Source: Paeniglutamicibacter antarcticus (GTDB lineage Bacteria > Actinomycetota > Actinomycetes > Actinomycetales > Micrococcaceae). Taken from it: a stretch of DNA of 64,000 bases. Below the pieces are notes generated by a model. The model searched no databases and had not been told where the DNA came from. It was given only the letters and a program-made list of their open reading frames with translations. Position 1 is the first letter of the stretch, and the number at the start of each line of letters is the position of its first letter. Positions 1-8,562 of this stretch are shown here, in pieces. Both the position numbers and the translations under genes were made by a program. Location: positions 32,796 to 96,795 of the forward strand of contig NZ_CZJT01000097.1 of assembly GCF_900010755.1 (NCBI RefSeq), written 5' to 3'.

Positions 1-194
1 TCGAGGGCCTTGAGCTGAGAAGCCCTGAAGCGTCGAGGGTGCGCCAGTCGTGTTGCCACGACATCATGCATCCCGGCGACGGTGTCAACGATCTCAGCCG
101 GGCTCGCGGCTACCACCCGGGGCAGCTCGAGTTCGTTTAACGCAGTGCTCTCGGAGGGCGCAACCATTTCGGCGTCCGAAGTAAAAATACCCAT
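1..194 (-). CDS. Partial protein, probable aldehyde dehydrogenase N-terminus
   Basis: An open minus-strand frame starts with ATG at 194 and runs off the left edge without a stop, giving the first 64 residues. It begins [16 protein letters not shown] and continues with a stretch rich in Ala, Arg and Leu ([18 protein letters not shown]). That stretch resembles the start of class 3-like aldehyde dehydrogenases, where a Gly/Thr/Arg segment is followed by a run like xRxAQLRAL. The gene lies divergent from the thiamin operon. The family call rests only on this short similarity; the reading frame itself is better supported than the name. Confidence 0.45.
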   Translation of the reverse strand, partial: MGIFTSDAEMVAPSESTALNELELPRVVAASPAEIVDTVAGMHDVVATRLAHPRRFRASQLKAL

Positions 195-281
195 GTTCCG
201 AGCCTACGGCGCAGTGCCCCGCTACCCAAGGATGCCGCGCCATGGGTTCGTTGGATGATGACACGCTTCAAGGAAAACCTG

Positions 282-312
282 TTGCCGGACTGGCAGGGGC
301 AAAGGGTAGGCT
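282..312 (+). promoter_or_regulatory. Candidate promoter of the thiamin operon
   Basis: A TTGCCG hexamer (282-287) and a TAGGCT hexamer (307-312) are separated by 19 bases, slightly longer than the ideal spacing. Transcription from about 318-320 would start exactly at the 5' edge of the TPP riboswitch, which is the main reason for proposing it. Confidence 0.35.
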
Positions 313-319
313 CGCATAT

Positions 320-400
320 AGCGGCACGGGGTGTTGGCATGTTGAAGCCAACTGAGATTAGACCCGTTGCACCTGATCTAGTTCGTACTAGCGGAGGGAT
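320..400 (+). promoter_or_regulatory. TPP riboswitch (THI element)
   Basis: The conserved blocks of the thiamin pyrophosphate aptamer are present in order: CACGGGGTG, the P3 arm GTTGGC/GCCAAC (about 333-351), CTGAGA (352-357), ACCCGTTGCACCTGAT, the P4 arm CTAGT/ACTAG, and the closing GCGGAGGGA (391-399). The purine-rich 3' end is also the only Shine-Dalgarno for thiM (GGAGGG at 393-398). Ligand binding should therefore hide the ribosome site directly, giving translational repression of thiM when TPP is abundant, with thiE and thiD coupled downstream. Confidence 0.93.
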
Positions 401-407
401 GTTGCTA

Positions 408-1229
408 ATGGATTCCATTGCACCTTCATTTGTTGTCAACCCCAGCGAGTTGGCCGACTGTTTGTCGGCCCTGCGCGCTTCCACTCCCCTGATCCAGTGC
501 ATCACAAACACTGTGGTCACCAACTTCACGGCCAATGTGTTGCTGGCGGCAGGTGCTTCGCCCGCCATGGCTGACCTGCCGGGAGAGGCCGGTGATTTTG
601 CTGCGATTGCTTCGGCAACACTGGTCAACCTGGGCACCCCCTATGCGGAACAGCGCACCGGTGCGTTTGAGGCGGTTTCCGCTGCCAATCGGGCCGGCAC
701 CCCATGGGTGTTGGACCCGGTGGCCATCGGGGCACTGAAACTACGCACCGAAATGGCCTTCAAGCTACGCGACCTGACGCCCACGGTCATTCGCGGGAAC
801 GCCTCGGAAATCTTGGTCCTTGCGGATTCGGGCACCGGCGGGCGTGGAGTGGACGCGACCGATTCCGTGGGCACCGCGGCCTCCCACGCCAGGAACCTGG
901 CCTTGAAAAGCGGTGCCGTCATTGCGGTTTCCGGTCCGCAGGATCTTGTCACCGACGGAACCCGCAGTGTGTTGGTACACGGAGGCAGTGAGCTCCTGAC
1001 TCAAGTCACGGGCGGCGGGTGCGCGCTCGGCGCCATCTGCGCTGCGTTCATTGCGGTTCACGACGACGCGTTTATCGCGACAGTTGCCGCCCACGCCTTC
1101 TATTCGGCTGCCGCCGAACGGGCCGCCGGCATCAGCAACGGTCCGGGTTCCTTTGCCGTGAATTTCATTGATGCGCTTCACCAGATCGATGCCCAAGAAC
1201 TTAAAAACAAGGCTGTGCTTTCCTCATGA
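408..1229 (+). CDS. thiM: Hydroxyethylthiazole kinase
   Basis: ThiM phosphorylates 4-methyl-5-(2-hydroxyethyl)thiazole with ATP in thiamin salvage. The 273-residue product has the family's opening ([14 protein letters not shown]), a central Asn/Asp-rich region ([11 protein letters not shown]) and the ribokinase-like TGGGCALG loop near residue 200 that carries the active-site Cys. ATG 408 is chosen because GGAGGG lies 9 bases upstream; an in-frame ATG at 399 overlaps the riboswitch end and has no ribosome site, and a longer upstream frame starting at 255 would run through the riboswitch. It overlaps thiE by four bases (ATGA), so the two are translationally coupled. Confidence 0.93.
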   Translation: MDSIAPSFVVNPSELADCLSALRASTPLIQCITNTVVTNFTANVLLAAGASPAMADLPGEAGDFAAIASATLVNLGTPYAEQRTGAFEAVSAANRAGTPWVLDPVAIGALKLRTEMAFKLRDLTPTVIRGNASEILVLADSGTGGRGVDATDSVGTAASHARNLALKSGAVIAVSGPQDLVTDGTRSVLVHGGSELLTQVTGGGCALGAICAAFIAVHDDAFIATVAAHAFYSAAAERAAGISNGPGSFAVNFIDALHQIDAQELKNKAVLSS

Positions 1230-1885
1230 GAGACCTGAGTATCTATCTGGTTGCCGACTCATCTTCCACCGCGGGGCAACCCCTGGACGAGGTTGTCGGT
1301 GCCGCCGTGGCCGGCGGAGTCACGATGATCCAGCTGCGCTGCAAAGACATGCCCGCAAGGGAATTTGTTGAAATAGTCCTAAAATCCGCTGTTCACACGG
1401 CTGGATATGCAGATTTGCTGATCAACGACCGCGTCGATGTCTTCCTGGCGGCCCGTGCCGCCGGGGCAAGCGTGCAGGGCGTCCACATCGGTCAATCCGA
1501 CATTCCCGCCAATCTGGTGCGGACCATCATCGGGCCGGACGCGGTGCTCGGACTCAGCGCCGCATCCGATGCGGAGATCGAGGCGGCAAACATGCTCAAT
1601 GCTGCATACCCCGGGACCATCGACTACCTGGGGGTCGGCGCCGTACACGCAACCCCCACCAAGAAAGACCATCCCACACCGCTGGGGTACGCGGGGCTGG
1701 CCAGGGCCGTCGCGCAGAGTTCGATGCCCTGCGTTGCCATCGGCGGCATCGGCCTGGATGACGTTCCGGGAGTCGCGGCAAGCGGTGCGGCAGGCATGGC
1801 TGTGGTCCGCGCCATCTGCGCGGACCAAGACCCCAGGTCGGCAAGCATTCGGCTGCGCGCGGCCTGGGAAGGGGAAACCCGATGA
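1226..1885 (+). CDS. thiE: Thiamin-phosphate synthase
   Basis: ThiE joins HMP pyrophosphate and thiazole phosphate to give thiamin monophosphate. The 219-residue chain is a TIM-barrel of normal length: [14 protein letters not shown] near residue 35 is the first phosphate/pyrimidine contact region, LLINDRVDV and [10 protein letters not shown] follow, then [17 protein letters not shown], which matches the pyrophosphate-binding GPxxxTxTK segment, and [13 protein letters not shown] near the C-terminus. It overlaps thiM before it and thiD-tenA after it by ATGA, so the three form a tight operon under the TPP riboswitch. Confidence 0.94.
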   Translation: MRDLSIYLVADSSSTAGQPLDEVVGAAVAGGVTMIQLRCKDMPAREFVEIVLKSAVHTAGYADLLINDRVDVFLAARAAGASVQGVHIGQSDIPANLVRTIIGPDAVLGLSAASDAEIEAANMLNAAYPGTIDYLGVGAVHATPTKKDHPTPLGYAGLARAVAQSSMPCVAIGGIGLDDVPGVAASGAAGMAVVRAICADQDPRSASIRLRAAWEGETR

Positions 1886-3360
1886 GCAAGAACATCAAGA
1901 ACATCCTGTCCATCGCAGGATCCGATCCCTCCGGTGGCGCCGGCATCCAAGCCGACCTGAAATCGATTTCCGCCTGTGGCGGCTACGGCATGGCGGCCAT
2001 CAGCGCATTGACCGCCCAAAACACCCACGGGGTCACGGCGGTTCATGTACCGCCGCCGGCATTCCTCGTTGAACAATTGGTTGCCATTTCCGAAGATATC
2101 GACATCGATGCCATCAAGATCGGCATGCTGGCCAATGCCGAGACCATCGACGCTCTGGGCGGTTGGCTGGCCAAGATCCGCCGCTCCGCGACGGTGCCCG
2201 TGGTGCTGGATCCGGTCATGGTCGCCACCAGCGGTGACCGTTTGCTAGATACGGCTGCGGAAGATGCCCTGCACCGGCTCATGGAACACACCGATGTGTT
2301 GACCCCGAACATTCACGAACTCGCGGTACTCGCCCGTACGGAGGTGGCAACCAGCTGGGATCAGGTCATTGAACAGGCACGCAGTGTTGCCCTCACCCAT
2401 TCGGTGTTGGTGCTGGCCAAGGGCGGCCATCTTGACGGACCGCATTGCCCGGACGCACTCATCGATGCCACCGGGGTGCTGCACGAAATCTCTTCCCCCC
2501 GACTGCACACCAAAAACACCCACGGGACCGGTTGTTCCCTCTCGTCGGCGCTGGCCACGTTTTATGCGCGGACCGGCGACTGGGTCCAATCGCTCACCGC
2601 CGCCAAAGGTTGGTTGACCACGGCGATCGCCGGGGCCGACGAACTGCGGGTAGGTACCGGGCATGGACCCATCAACCACTTTGGCGCCCTGTGGACCGGG
2701 AACCCGGCACCGGCCGGGGACTCCATGGCCCGGTGGTGGGACGCCATCGAATCAATACGGGAATCCATCGACGGCCTCGGCTTCATCCGCGGACTCAAGG
2801 ACGGGTCACTGGCACGCGGGGACTTCGAGGACTACCTGGGACAGGACGCCCTGTACCTGCGCACCTACGCGCAGGTCATGTCCCGTGCCTCCGCCTTGGC
2901 TCCGTCCGCCGAGGGGCAACGCTTCTGGGCGGCAAGCGCCAGCGGATGCCTCGAGGGCGAGCTCGAATTGCACCGCGGGCGCCTGGATGACTGGGTGCCA
3001 GAGCCCAGCAACACCACCACCGCCTACTTGAACCACCTGGTGGCCTGTTCAAACAACTACCCGGTGCTGGTTGCCGCATTGCTCCCGTGTTTCTGGATCT
3101 ACCAGGACGTCGGATCCAGGCTTGCCGCTGCCAACCACGACGCCCATCCGTACACCGACTGGCTGGCCACCTATTCCTCCCCCGAGTTCGACCAGTCGAC
3201 CGCGCAGGCCATCGACATGGCCCGGGCGCTTTTCGACGCGGCCGACGGGCACACGCGGGCCAACATGTGGAGGGCATTCGAGGCATCGAGCCTTCATGAG
3301 TTGTATTTCTTTGCGCAGACATCCGCAGAGCGGCAAAGTGTTGTTCCGGCCGGCTCGTGA
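1882..3360 (+). CDS. thiD: HMP/HMP-P kinase fused to TenA thiaminase-like domain
   Basis: Residues about 1-270 are ThiD, which phosphorylates hydroxymethylpyrimidine twice: the start ILSIAGSDPSGGAGIQADLK is the pyrimidine-binding motif and HGTGCSLSSALATFYA is the ribokinase anion hole with catalytic region. Residues about 280-490 are an all-helical TenA domain: FIRGLKDGSLARGDFEDYLGQD, a Cys-containing segment LPCFWIYQDVG that probably holds the nucleophile, and a C-terminal Glu-rich helix (EASSLHELYFF). TenA proteins hydrolyse aminopyrimidine degradation products so that HMP can be reused, so one chain covers salvage and phosphorylation. Such ThiD-TenA fusions are known in actinobacteria and yeast. 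Confidence 0.92.
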   Translation: MSKNIKNILSIAGSDPSGGAGIQADLKSISACGGYGMAAISALTAQNTHGVTAVHVPPPAFLVEQLVAISEDIDIDAIKIGMLANAETIDALGGWLAKIRRSATVPVVLDPVMVATSGDRLLDTAAEDALHRLMEHTDVLTPNIHELAVLARTEVATSWDQVIEQARSVALTHSVLVLAKGGHLDGPHCPDALIDATGVLHEISSPRLHTKNTHGTGCSLSSALATFYARTGDWVQSLTAAKGWLTTAIAGADELRVGTGHGPINHFGALWTGNPAPAGDSMARWWDAIESIRESIDGLGFIRGLKDGSLARGDFEDYLGQDALYLRTYAQVMSRASALAPSAEGQRFWAASASGCLEGELELHRGRLDDWVPEPSNTTTAYLNHLVACSNNYPVLVAALLPCFWIYQDVGSRLAAANHDAHPYTDWLATYSSPEFDQSTAQAIDMARALFDAADGHTRANMWRAFEASSLHELYFFAQTSAERQSVVPAGS

Positions 3361-3366
3361 GTAAAA

Positions 3367-3414
3367 TGCCAAACGGGTTTCCATGTGTTTCGTTCCACAT
3401 GAGACCCGTTTGGC
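3367..3414 (+). terminator. Long stem-loop between thiD-tenA and the permease gene
   Basis: TGCCAAACGGGT (3367-3378) pairs perfectly with ACCCGTTTGGCA (3403-3414), and inside it CATGTG pairs with CACATG. No T-run follows, so it is either a leaky or factor-assisted terminator, or an mRNA processing/stability element that lowers permease expression relative to the thi genes. Confidence 0.45.
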
Positions 3415-3451
3415 ACCACTCATCTTGAACTCTCGCGCCCGGAAGGCACCC

Positions 3452-4774
3452 ATGAGCAACCGATTCGGCATTGGCTGGAAATTGCACGGCAACGGCAAGA
3501 CCATTTCCCCCGGGACGGTAGTGGCGCCCGATGAGCGCTTGCACTGGCCGCAGACCATCTCCATCGGTGTCCAGCACGTCATGGCAATGTTCGGCTCCAC
3601 GGTCCTGGTTCCGGCCATTACGGGCTTCCCGGCAACCACCACCCTGTTCTTCTCGGGTGTCGGCACCATCTTGTTCCTCATCGTCACCGCAGGCCGGGTG
3701 CCGAGCTACCTTGGATCCTCGTTTGCCTTCATTGCCCCGGTCATGGCGGCCATGAACTCCGAACACGGGATGGCCGGCGCACTGGGTGGCATCATCGTTT
3801 CCGGTGCGGCGCTCTTTGTTGTCGGTTTGATCGTGCAGAAGTCCGGCACCAGTTGGATCCACGCACTCATGCCTCCGGTGGTCATGGGCACCATCGTTGC
3901 GCTGATCGGCTTGAACCTAGCCTCGGCGACCTTGGAGCCCATGAAGGAATTCCCGCTGACCACCTTCGCCACGGTGATCGCCATCGCCGTCTCCGCGGTG
4001 TTGTTCAAGGGCCTGCTGGGCCGCCTGTCCATCCTGGTTGGCCTGGTCATCGGCTACCTGGTCGCTCTGGCGCAGGACCAAGTCAATTTCCAGCCGGTTC
4101 AGGATGCCTCCTGGTTGGGGCTACCTGCTTTCAGCACGCCGACCTTCCATGCAAGTACGTTGCTGGTCTTCCTGCCCGTCGTTTTCGTGTTGATCGCCGA
4201 GAACATCGGACACGTGAAGACCGTGGCCCTGATGACCGGCAAGGATCTCGACGACGTGAACGGCCGTGCCCTGATGGCCGATGGCGCCGCGACCATGCTC
4301 GCCGGCTTCGGCGGCGGCTCGGGCACCACCACCTATGCCGAGAACATCGGCGTCATGGCGTCGTCCCGTGTGTACTCAACGGCTGCTTACTGGGTTGCCG
4401 GTTTCGTGGCCATCGCACTGGCGTTCTTCCCCAAGTTCGGCGCAGTCATCAACACCATTCCCGCTGGTGTTTCCGGCGGTGCCGGCATCGTCCTGTACGG
4501 CATGATCGGCGTCATTGGTGCACGTCTTTGGGTGCAGAACAAGGTTGATTTCTCCAATCCCATCAACCTGATGACCGCCGGCACCGGCCTGATCATTGCC
4601 ATTGCCATCACCGAAAACCTGACCTTTGGCACGCTGCAGCTCGGTGGCATCGCCATGGGCACCATTGCCACCCTGGTGATCTTCCACCTGATGCGCGCCA
4701 TCGCCCAGGCCCGCGGCACCGTACCAACAGACGTAGAGGAAATCGGCGGGGCCACCCACTCCAAGATCGGCTAA
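3452..4774 (+). CDS. NCS2 family nucleobase permease, uracil type
   Basis: This 440-residue polytopic protein has about 14 hydrophobic segments. The stretch GFGGGSGTTTYAENIGV (about residues 290-305) is the substrate and proton-coupling motif of the UraA uracil branch of NCS2 transporters, and the paired NAENIGH-like segment IAENIGHVKTVA precedes it. The start at ATG 3452 (MSNRFGIGWK) is preferred because a longer frame from 3383 would begin inside the stem-loop. It follows the thiamin operon in the same direction after a 91-base gap. Uracil symport is the default function; import of a pyrimidine used by ThiD/TenA is an alternative raised only by the neighbourhood. Confidence 0.85.
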   Translation: MSNRFGIGWKLHGNGKTISPGTVVAPDERLHWPQTISIGVQHVMAMFGSTVLVPAITGFPATTTLFFSGVGTILFLIVTAGRVPSYLGSSFAFIAPVMAAMNSEHGMAGALGGIIVSGAALFVVGLIVQKSGTSWIHALMPPVVMGTIVALIGLNLASATLEPMKEFPLTTFATVIAIAVSAVLFKGLLGRLSILVGLVIGYLVALAQDQVNFQPVQDASWLGLPAFSTPTFHASTLLVFLPVVFVLIAENIGHVKTVALMTGKDLDDVNGRALMADGAATMLAGFGGGSGTTTYAENIGVMASSRVYSTAAYWVAGFVAIALAFFPKFGAVINTIPAGVSGGAGIVLYGMIGVIGARLWVQNKVDFSNPINLMTAGTGLIIAIAITENLTFGTLQLGGIAMGTIATLVIFHLMRAIAQARGTVPTDVEEIGGATHSKIG

Positions 4775-4800
4775 TCCCTTCCAGCCCCGACACTCACTGC

Positions 4801-4846
4801 GAAGCCCGTGCACAGGTCCCAGGGACCACTGCACGGGCTTCACTTT
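4801..4846. terminator. Bidirectional rho-independent terminator
   Basis: GAAGCCCGTGCA (4801-4812) pairs with TGCACGGGCTTC (4830-4841), with an inner GGTCC/GGACC pairing. A short T-run (CTTTT) follows on the plus strand. It sits between the convergent permease and phosphorylase genes. Confidence 0.8.
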
Positions 4847-4866
4847 TGGGCCGGACCCAGCCGGGT

Positions 4867-7800
4867 TCAGGTGATCGTGATCGGTGGCTCGGCCTCAAGT
4901 TCTTCTTGTCGGGTGAGCTTCTTGATGCTTGAGGTCTGGGGTGACCCGTCCTCCCGCTGAGCGGCAAACACTGCTTCGATGCCCGGGGCACCCTCCAACC
5001 GGGGGCCCTGCCCCTCCAAGGGAATTTCAACACGCCGGGATTCGGCATCCAATGTGTACATGGTGCCACGCACGTAAAACGTCAGGGGAAGCTCGCCATC
5101 CACGGCGCCATCGGTGAGTTCGGCCGTGAAAAGCTCCTGTTGCACCCGGAAACGGATTTGGTTGTCACGCCAACGCAGGGAGAATTCCAGGCCCGTCCAG
5201 CTCTCCGGAAGCCGCGGGTCGAAGCATAGTTCCCCGGTGTCGTCGCGCAACCCGGCGAACCCGTAGACCAGTGCAGCCCACACCCCGCCGGTTGACGCGA
5301 CATGGATCCCGTCGCCGGTGTTGCCATGCAGGTTGTCCAAATCGACGTTCAGGGCATGTTCGAAGTAGCCGTAGGCGAGGTCGCGGTAGCCAACCTCGGC
5401 GGCCAGGATCGCCTGGACGGTTGCCGAGAGCGTTGAATCCCCGGTAGTTAATGGATCGTAGTAGTCGAAGTCGGCCCGTTTTTGTTCCTGGGTGAAATCG
5501 GAGGCGCGCAGCCACAGCGCCAGCACCGTATCCGCCTGTTTCAGCACCTGGAACCTGTAGATCACCAGCGGATGGAAGTGCAGCAGCAGCGGCCGGTGGT
5601 GTGCCGGTGTTCCCGGCACATCCCAGACTTCCCGGTTCAGGAAACCTGCATCCTGCGGGTGGATTCCCACGGATTCCGAGAACGGAATATGCATGGCCTG
5701 CGCCGCGCGGGCCCACTTGTCCACCTCATCCCGGCTCACCGCCAGTTCGCCGCAGATGCGCTGGTAGTCCTCGGGGAACGACTCTTGAAGGTATCCCATG
5801 AGCTGGACCGCATAGTTGAGGTTGAAGCGGGCCATCACGTTGGTAAAGGTGTTGTCGTTGACCACTGCCGTGTACTCATCGGGACCGGTCACCCCGTGGA
5901 TGTGGAATTCGGGGCCGGAGGAACTGTCCCGCCAGAACCCCAACGACTCCCAGAGCCGGGCCGTCTCCACCGCAATTTCGGCGCCACCGTTGAGTATCAG
6001 CCCCGAGTCGCCGCTGGCCCGAACATATCTGGCGAGTGAATAGACCACGTCCGCATTGATGTGATACTGCGCGGTGCCCGCCGGATAGTAGGCGCTGGCC
6101 TCCTCGCCGTTGATGGTCCGCCAGGGGAAAAGGATGCCGTGTTCGTTGAGCGTCGCCGCCCGGCGGCGGGCCGCCGGGATCATGTTAACCCGCGCCCGCA
6201 AGGCGTTTCTGGCCCATTGCGGGTTGGTGTACGTCAGGAACGGGAGCACATAGATCTCGGTGTCCCAGAAGTAGTGGCCACTGTATCCGTCACCTGAAAC
6301 ACCCTTCGCGGAGATCCCCAACCCATCGGCACGGGCCGAGGCCTGGGCCAGCTGGAAAAGGTTCCACCTGATCGAACGCTGCAGCAGCGGGTTCCCATCT
6401 ACCAGCACATCGGCACGGGACCAAAAATCACCAAGGAATTCGCGTTGTTTCCAGAACAGGTCATCGGCTCCACGCGGCACCAGGTGCTTGAGCGCCCGCA
6501 CACCCCGGACAACCATTTCATCCGTGGTGTGGCGGCGTGAGCAGTGGTAGGAGGCAAATTTGTCGATGTGCAGGGCTTGGTCCTTGTCCAGGTAAACCGA
6601 AACGTTGAAGTCGGCCCGCGCATCGGTGATCTGGTGGCTCGTGGAGACTTCCGGGTCGCCACCGGCGACCCGGATCGCATGCTCGATGGTGGTGGCCACG
6701 GACATGTTCGAGCCCTTGACGTAGTAGCTCAGGGCTGCAAGGTCCCCCTCAAGGTAGGTGCCGCCGGGCTGCAAGCTTTCCTCGCCGCTTTCCTCCTTCT
6801 TGCGGGGATCGAAGGCTTGTTCGCCGGAGTCGGCCTCGGCCGGGGTAATCACCGGGGTCTCGGTGACCTGGCCGATGAGCGAGGATTGCACATAGACATG
6901 CGCCGGGGCATCAAGCAACCTGACGCTGGTGCGGAAGACAGCAAGGTGCCGCTCGGTGAAGGAGATCATCGAACGGGTGCGCACCGAAACCCGATGTCCT
7001 TCGGCGGTGCGCCACAACGTGTCGGAAATCAGCGTTCCGTCCTTGAAATCCAACCTCAATTCGTCTTTCAAGATCTCGGTGCGCCCGATCTCGAGGGCCT
7101 CGTCGTTGATGTAGACGCGTACCGTGCGGGCATCCGGTGCCGCAACCATCGTCTGGCCGGTTTCGGCCAGCCCGAACGCGGATTCTGCATGGCGGATCTG
7201 CCAGGTCTCGTGAAGCCCGTTGATGAACATGCCCTTGACGCAGTCCCCGATGCCGAGGGAATCCCCGCGCAGGCCCAAGTAGCCGTTTCCCAAGGAAAAT
7301 ACTGTCTGTTCAAAGGAGTAATCCGTGGGGCGCGGGTGCTCGCGCACATTGCACCACGGGTCCAGCCGCCATGCATCCCGGGCCCGGCTTCCGACAAGCT
7401 CCGCCAGATCCGCCACGACCACGGTGGCTCCTGCCTCACGCAGGGCCTGCGCCGGTTGGTCGCGGGCAACGCCGACGACCAGCCCGAAGCCTCCGGAAAC
7501 ACCTGCCTGGATGCCTGAGATTGCGTCCTCGATGACCACGCATTCGTTCACCGACCAACCCAGGTCGCGGGCGGCGGCCACAAATGTGTCAGGTGCAGGT
7601 TTCCCTGGCAGGCCGCGTTCGACTGCTTGGAGTCCACCGACAATGACACTGAACTCGTTGCGTAGCCCCGCTGCTTCAAGAACATCTTCTGCGTTGCGTG
7701 AGGATGAAACCACTGCGACGTCGAGGCCTGCTTCCTGGATTTGCCTCAGGTATTCCAGTGAACCCGGGTAGACCTCGATTCCCTCTTCATGCAGGATCTT

Positions 7801-8130
7801 GCGGAATACCTCGTTCTTGCGGTTGCCAAGCGCGCATACGCTGCCGTGCCCCGGGGCTTCGGTGTCGTTGCCCCAGGGCAACTCGATGCCCCGGTCCGAG
7901 AGCACCGCGGCCACCCCCTCGTAGCGCGGCCGTCCGTCTACCAGTGCGAAGTAGTCGGCTTCGGTGTAGGGACGGGTTTCGCCGCGGGACGCGAAGAAGT
8001 CATCGAATAGTTGTTGCCAAGCTTCCCGGTGGACCTCAGCGGTGGGTGTCAGCACCCCGTCTAGATCAAAGAGGACTGCCTTGAAGTCCCTGTGCCTGTA
8101 GTGAACTGCGGAATTTGTCGGATGGTTCAT
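4867..8130 (-). CDS. Bifunctional beta-phosphoglucomutase / GH65 disaccharide phosphorylase
   Basis: The 1087-residue chain joins two enzymes. Residues about 15-240 are a HAD hydrolase of the beta-phosphoglucomutase type: VLFDLDGVLTPTAEVH holds the nucleophile Asp22 and the acid/base Asp24, with VVSSSRN and VIEDAISGIQAG as motifs II and III/IV. From about 255 on it is a glycoside hydrolase family 65 phosphorylase (maltose, trehalose or kojibiose type): NGYLGLRG, GHYFWDTEIYVLPFL, and GPDEYTAVVNDN, in which Glu752 is the expected general acid. Phosphorolysis would give beta-glucose 1-phosphate, which the fused mutase turns into glucose 6-phosphate. A strong ribosome site (GGAAGGGAAG) precedes ATG 8130. 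It is divergent from a sugar ABC importer. The exact disaccharide cannot be told. Confidence 0.9.
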   Translation of the reverse strand: MNHPTNSAVHYRHRDFKAVLFDLDGVLTPTAEVHREAWQQLFDDFFASRGETRPYTEADYFALVDGRPRYEGVAAVLSDRGIELPWGNDTEAPGHGSVCALGNRKNEVFRKILHEEGIEVYPGSLEYLRQIQEAGLDVAVVSSSRNAEDVLEAAGLRNEFSVIVGGLQAVERGLPGKPAPDTFVAAARDLGWSVNECVVIEDAISGIQAGVSGGFGLVVGVARDQPAQALREAGATVVVADLAELVGSRARDAWRLDPWCNVREHPRPTDYSFEQTVFSLGNGYLGLRGDSLGIGDCVKGMFINGLHETWQIRHAESAFGLAETGQTMVAAPDARTVRVYINDEALEIGRTEILKDELRLDFKDGTLISDTLWRTAEGHRVSVRTRSMISFTERHLAVFRTSVRLLDAPAHVYVQSSLIGQVTETPVITPAEADSGEQAFDPRKKEESGEESLQPGGTYLEGDLAALSYYVKGSNMSVATTIEHAIRVAGGDPEVSTSHQITDARADFNVSVYLDKDQALHIDKFASYHCSRRHTTDEMVVRGVRALKHLVPRGADDLFWKQREFLGDFWSRADVLVDGNPLLQRSIRWNLFQLAQASARADGLGISAKGVSGDGYSGHYFWDTEIYVLPFLTYTNPQWARNALRARVNMIPAARRRAATLNEHGILFPWRTINGEEASAYYPAGTAQYHINADVVYSLARYVRASGDSGLILNGGAEIAVETARLWESLGFWRDSSSGPEFHIHGVTGPDEYTAVVNDNTFTNVMARFNLNYAVQLMGYLQESFPEDYQRICGELAVSRDEVDKWARAAQAMHIPFSESVGIHPQDAGFLNREVWDVPGTPAHHRPLLLHFHPLVIYRFQVLKQADTVLALWLRASDFTQEQKRADFDYYDPLTTGDSTLSATVQAILAAEVGYRDLAYGYFEHALNVDLDNLHGNTGDGIHVASTGGVWAALVYGFAGLRDDTGELCFDPRLPESWTGLEFSLRWRDNQIRFRVQQELFTAELTDGAVDGELPLTFYVRGTMYTLDAESRRVEIPLEGQGPRLEGAPGIEAVFAAQREDGSPQTSSIKKLTRQEELEAEPPITIT

Positions 8131-8562
8131 GGCTGGGTCTTCCCTTCCGTGCCGCCCCCGAAATGCTGTGGGGTCTTCGATTGGGGCTCAGCCCCAGCCT
8201 AACCATGCTGGCTGAACTCACGACATAGGGTTGCCGGATAAGTCCTGAAATTAAGGCAAATAGTTCGACTCATGTCGGCAAAGCCAATACGTAACGTTGC
8301 AAGGGTTTTCCGCTCGTGACCATGCCAGCCCTTGTGTTGCCGTCCTCCTATCTGCATTATTGGCACAAGGAGCACATCGGTCTTCACAGGTCAGGTGCTT
8401 TTATTCATGGGGGTTCGGAGCAAGGCCCGGTAGAGTCGACTGCCCGTAGGAACGCTGCACACCAGTGAGCCGGAAGCAGAAACGACCGCGTATCGCCGGA
8501 AAATTGTTCCTTTCTTACGCACATGGCTGGAGGATTCCTCCACCCAACACAATGGAGGATTC
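8131..8562. other. Divergent regulatory region between phosphorylase and ABC importer
   Basis: This 432-base gap lies between two divergent carbohydrate genes and must hold both promoters. I see a small hairpin GGGGCTCAGCCCC (8184-8196) in the phosphorylase leader and a short palindrome near 8290 (ACGTAACGTT). No clear LacI-type operator or start-site consensus stands out, and no small gene is convincing. Confidence 0.5.

Noticed and set aside
8285..8310. Possible LacI-type operator (ACGTAACGTTGCAA) between phosphorylase and importer
   Set aside because: Only half of the usual palindrome is present and no LacI-family regulator is in the window.
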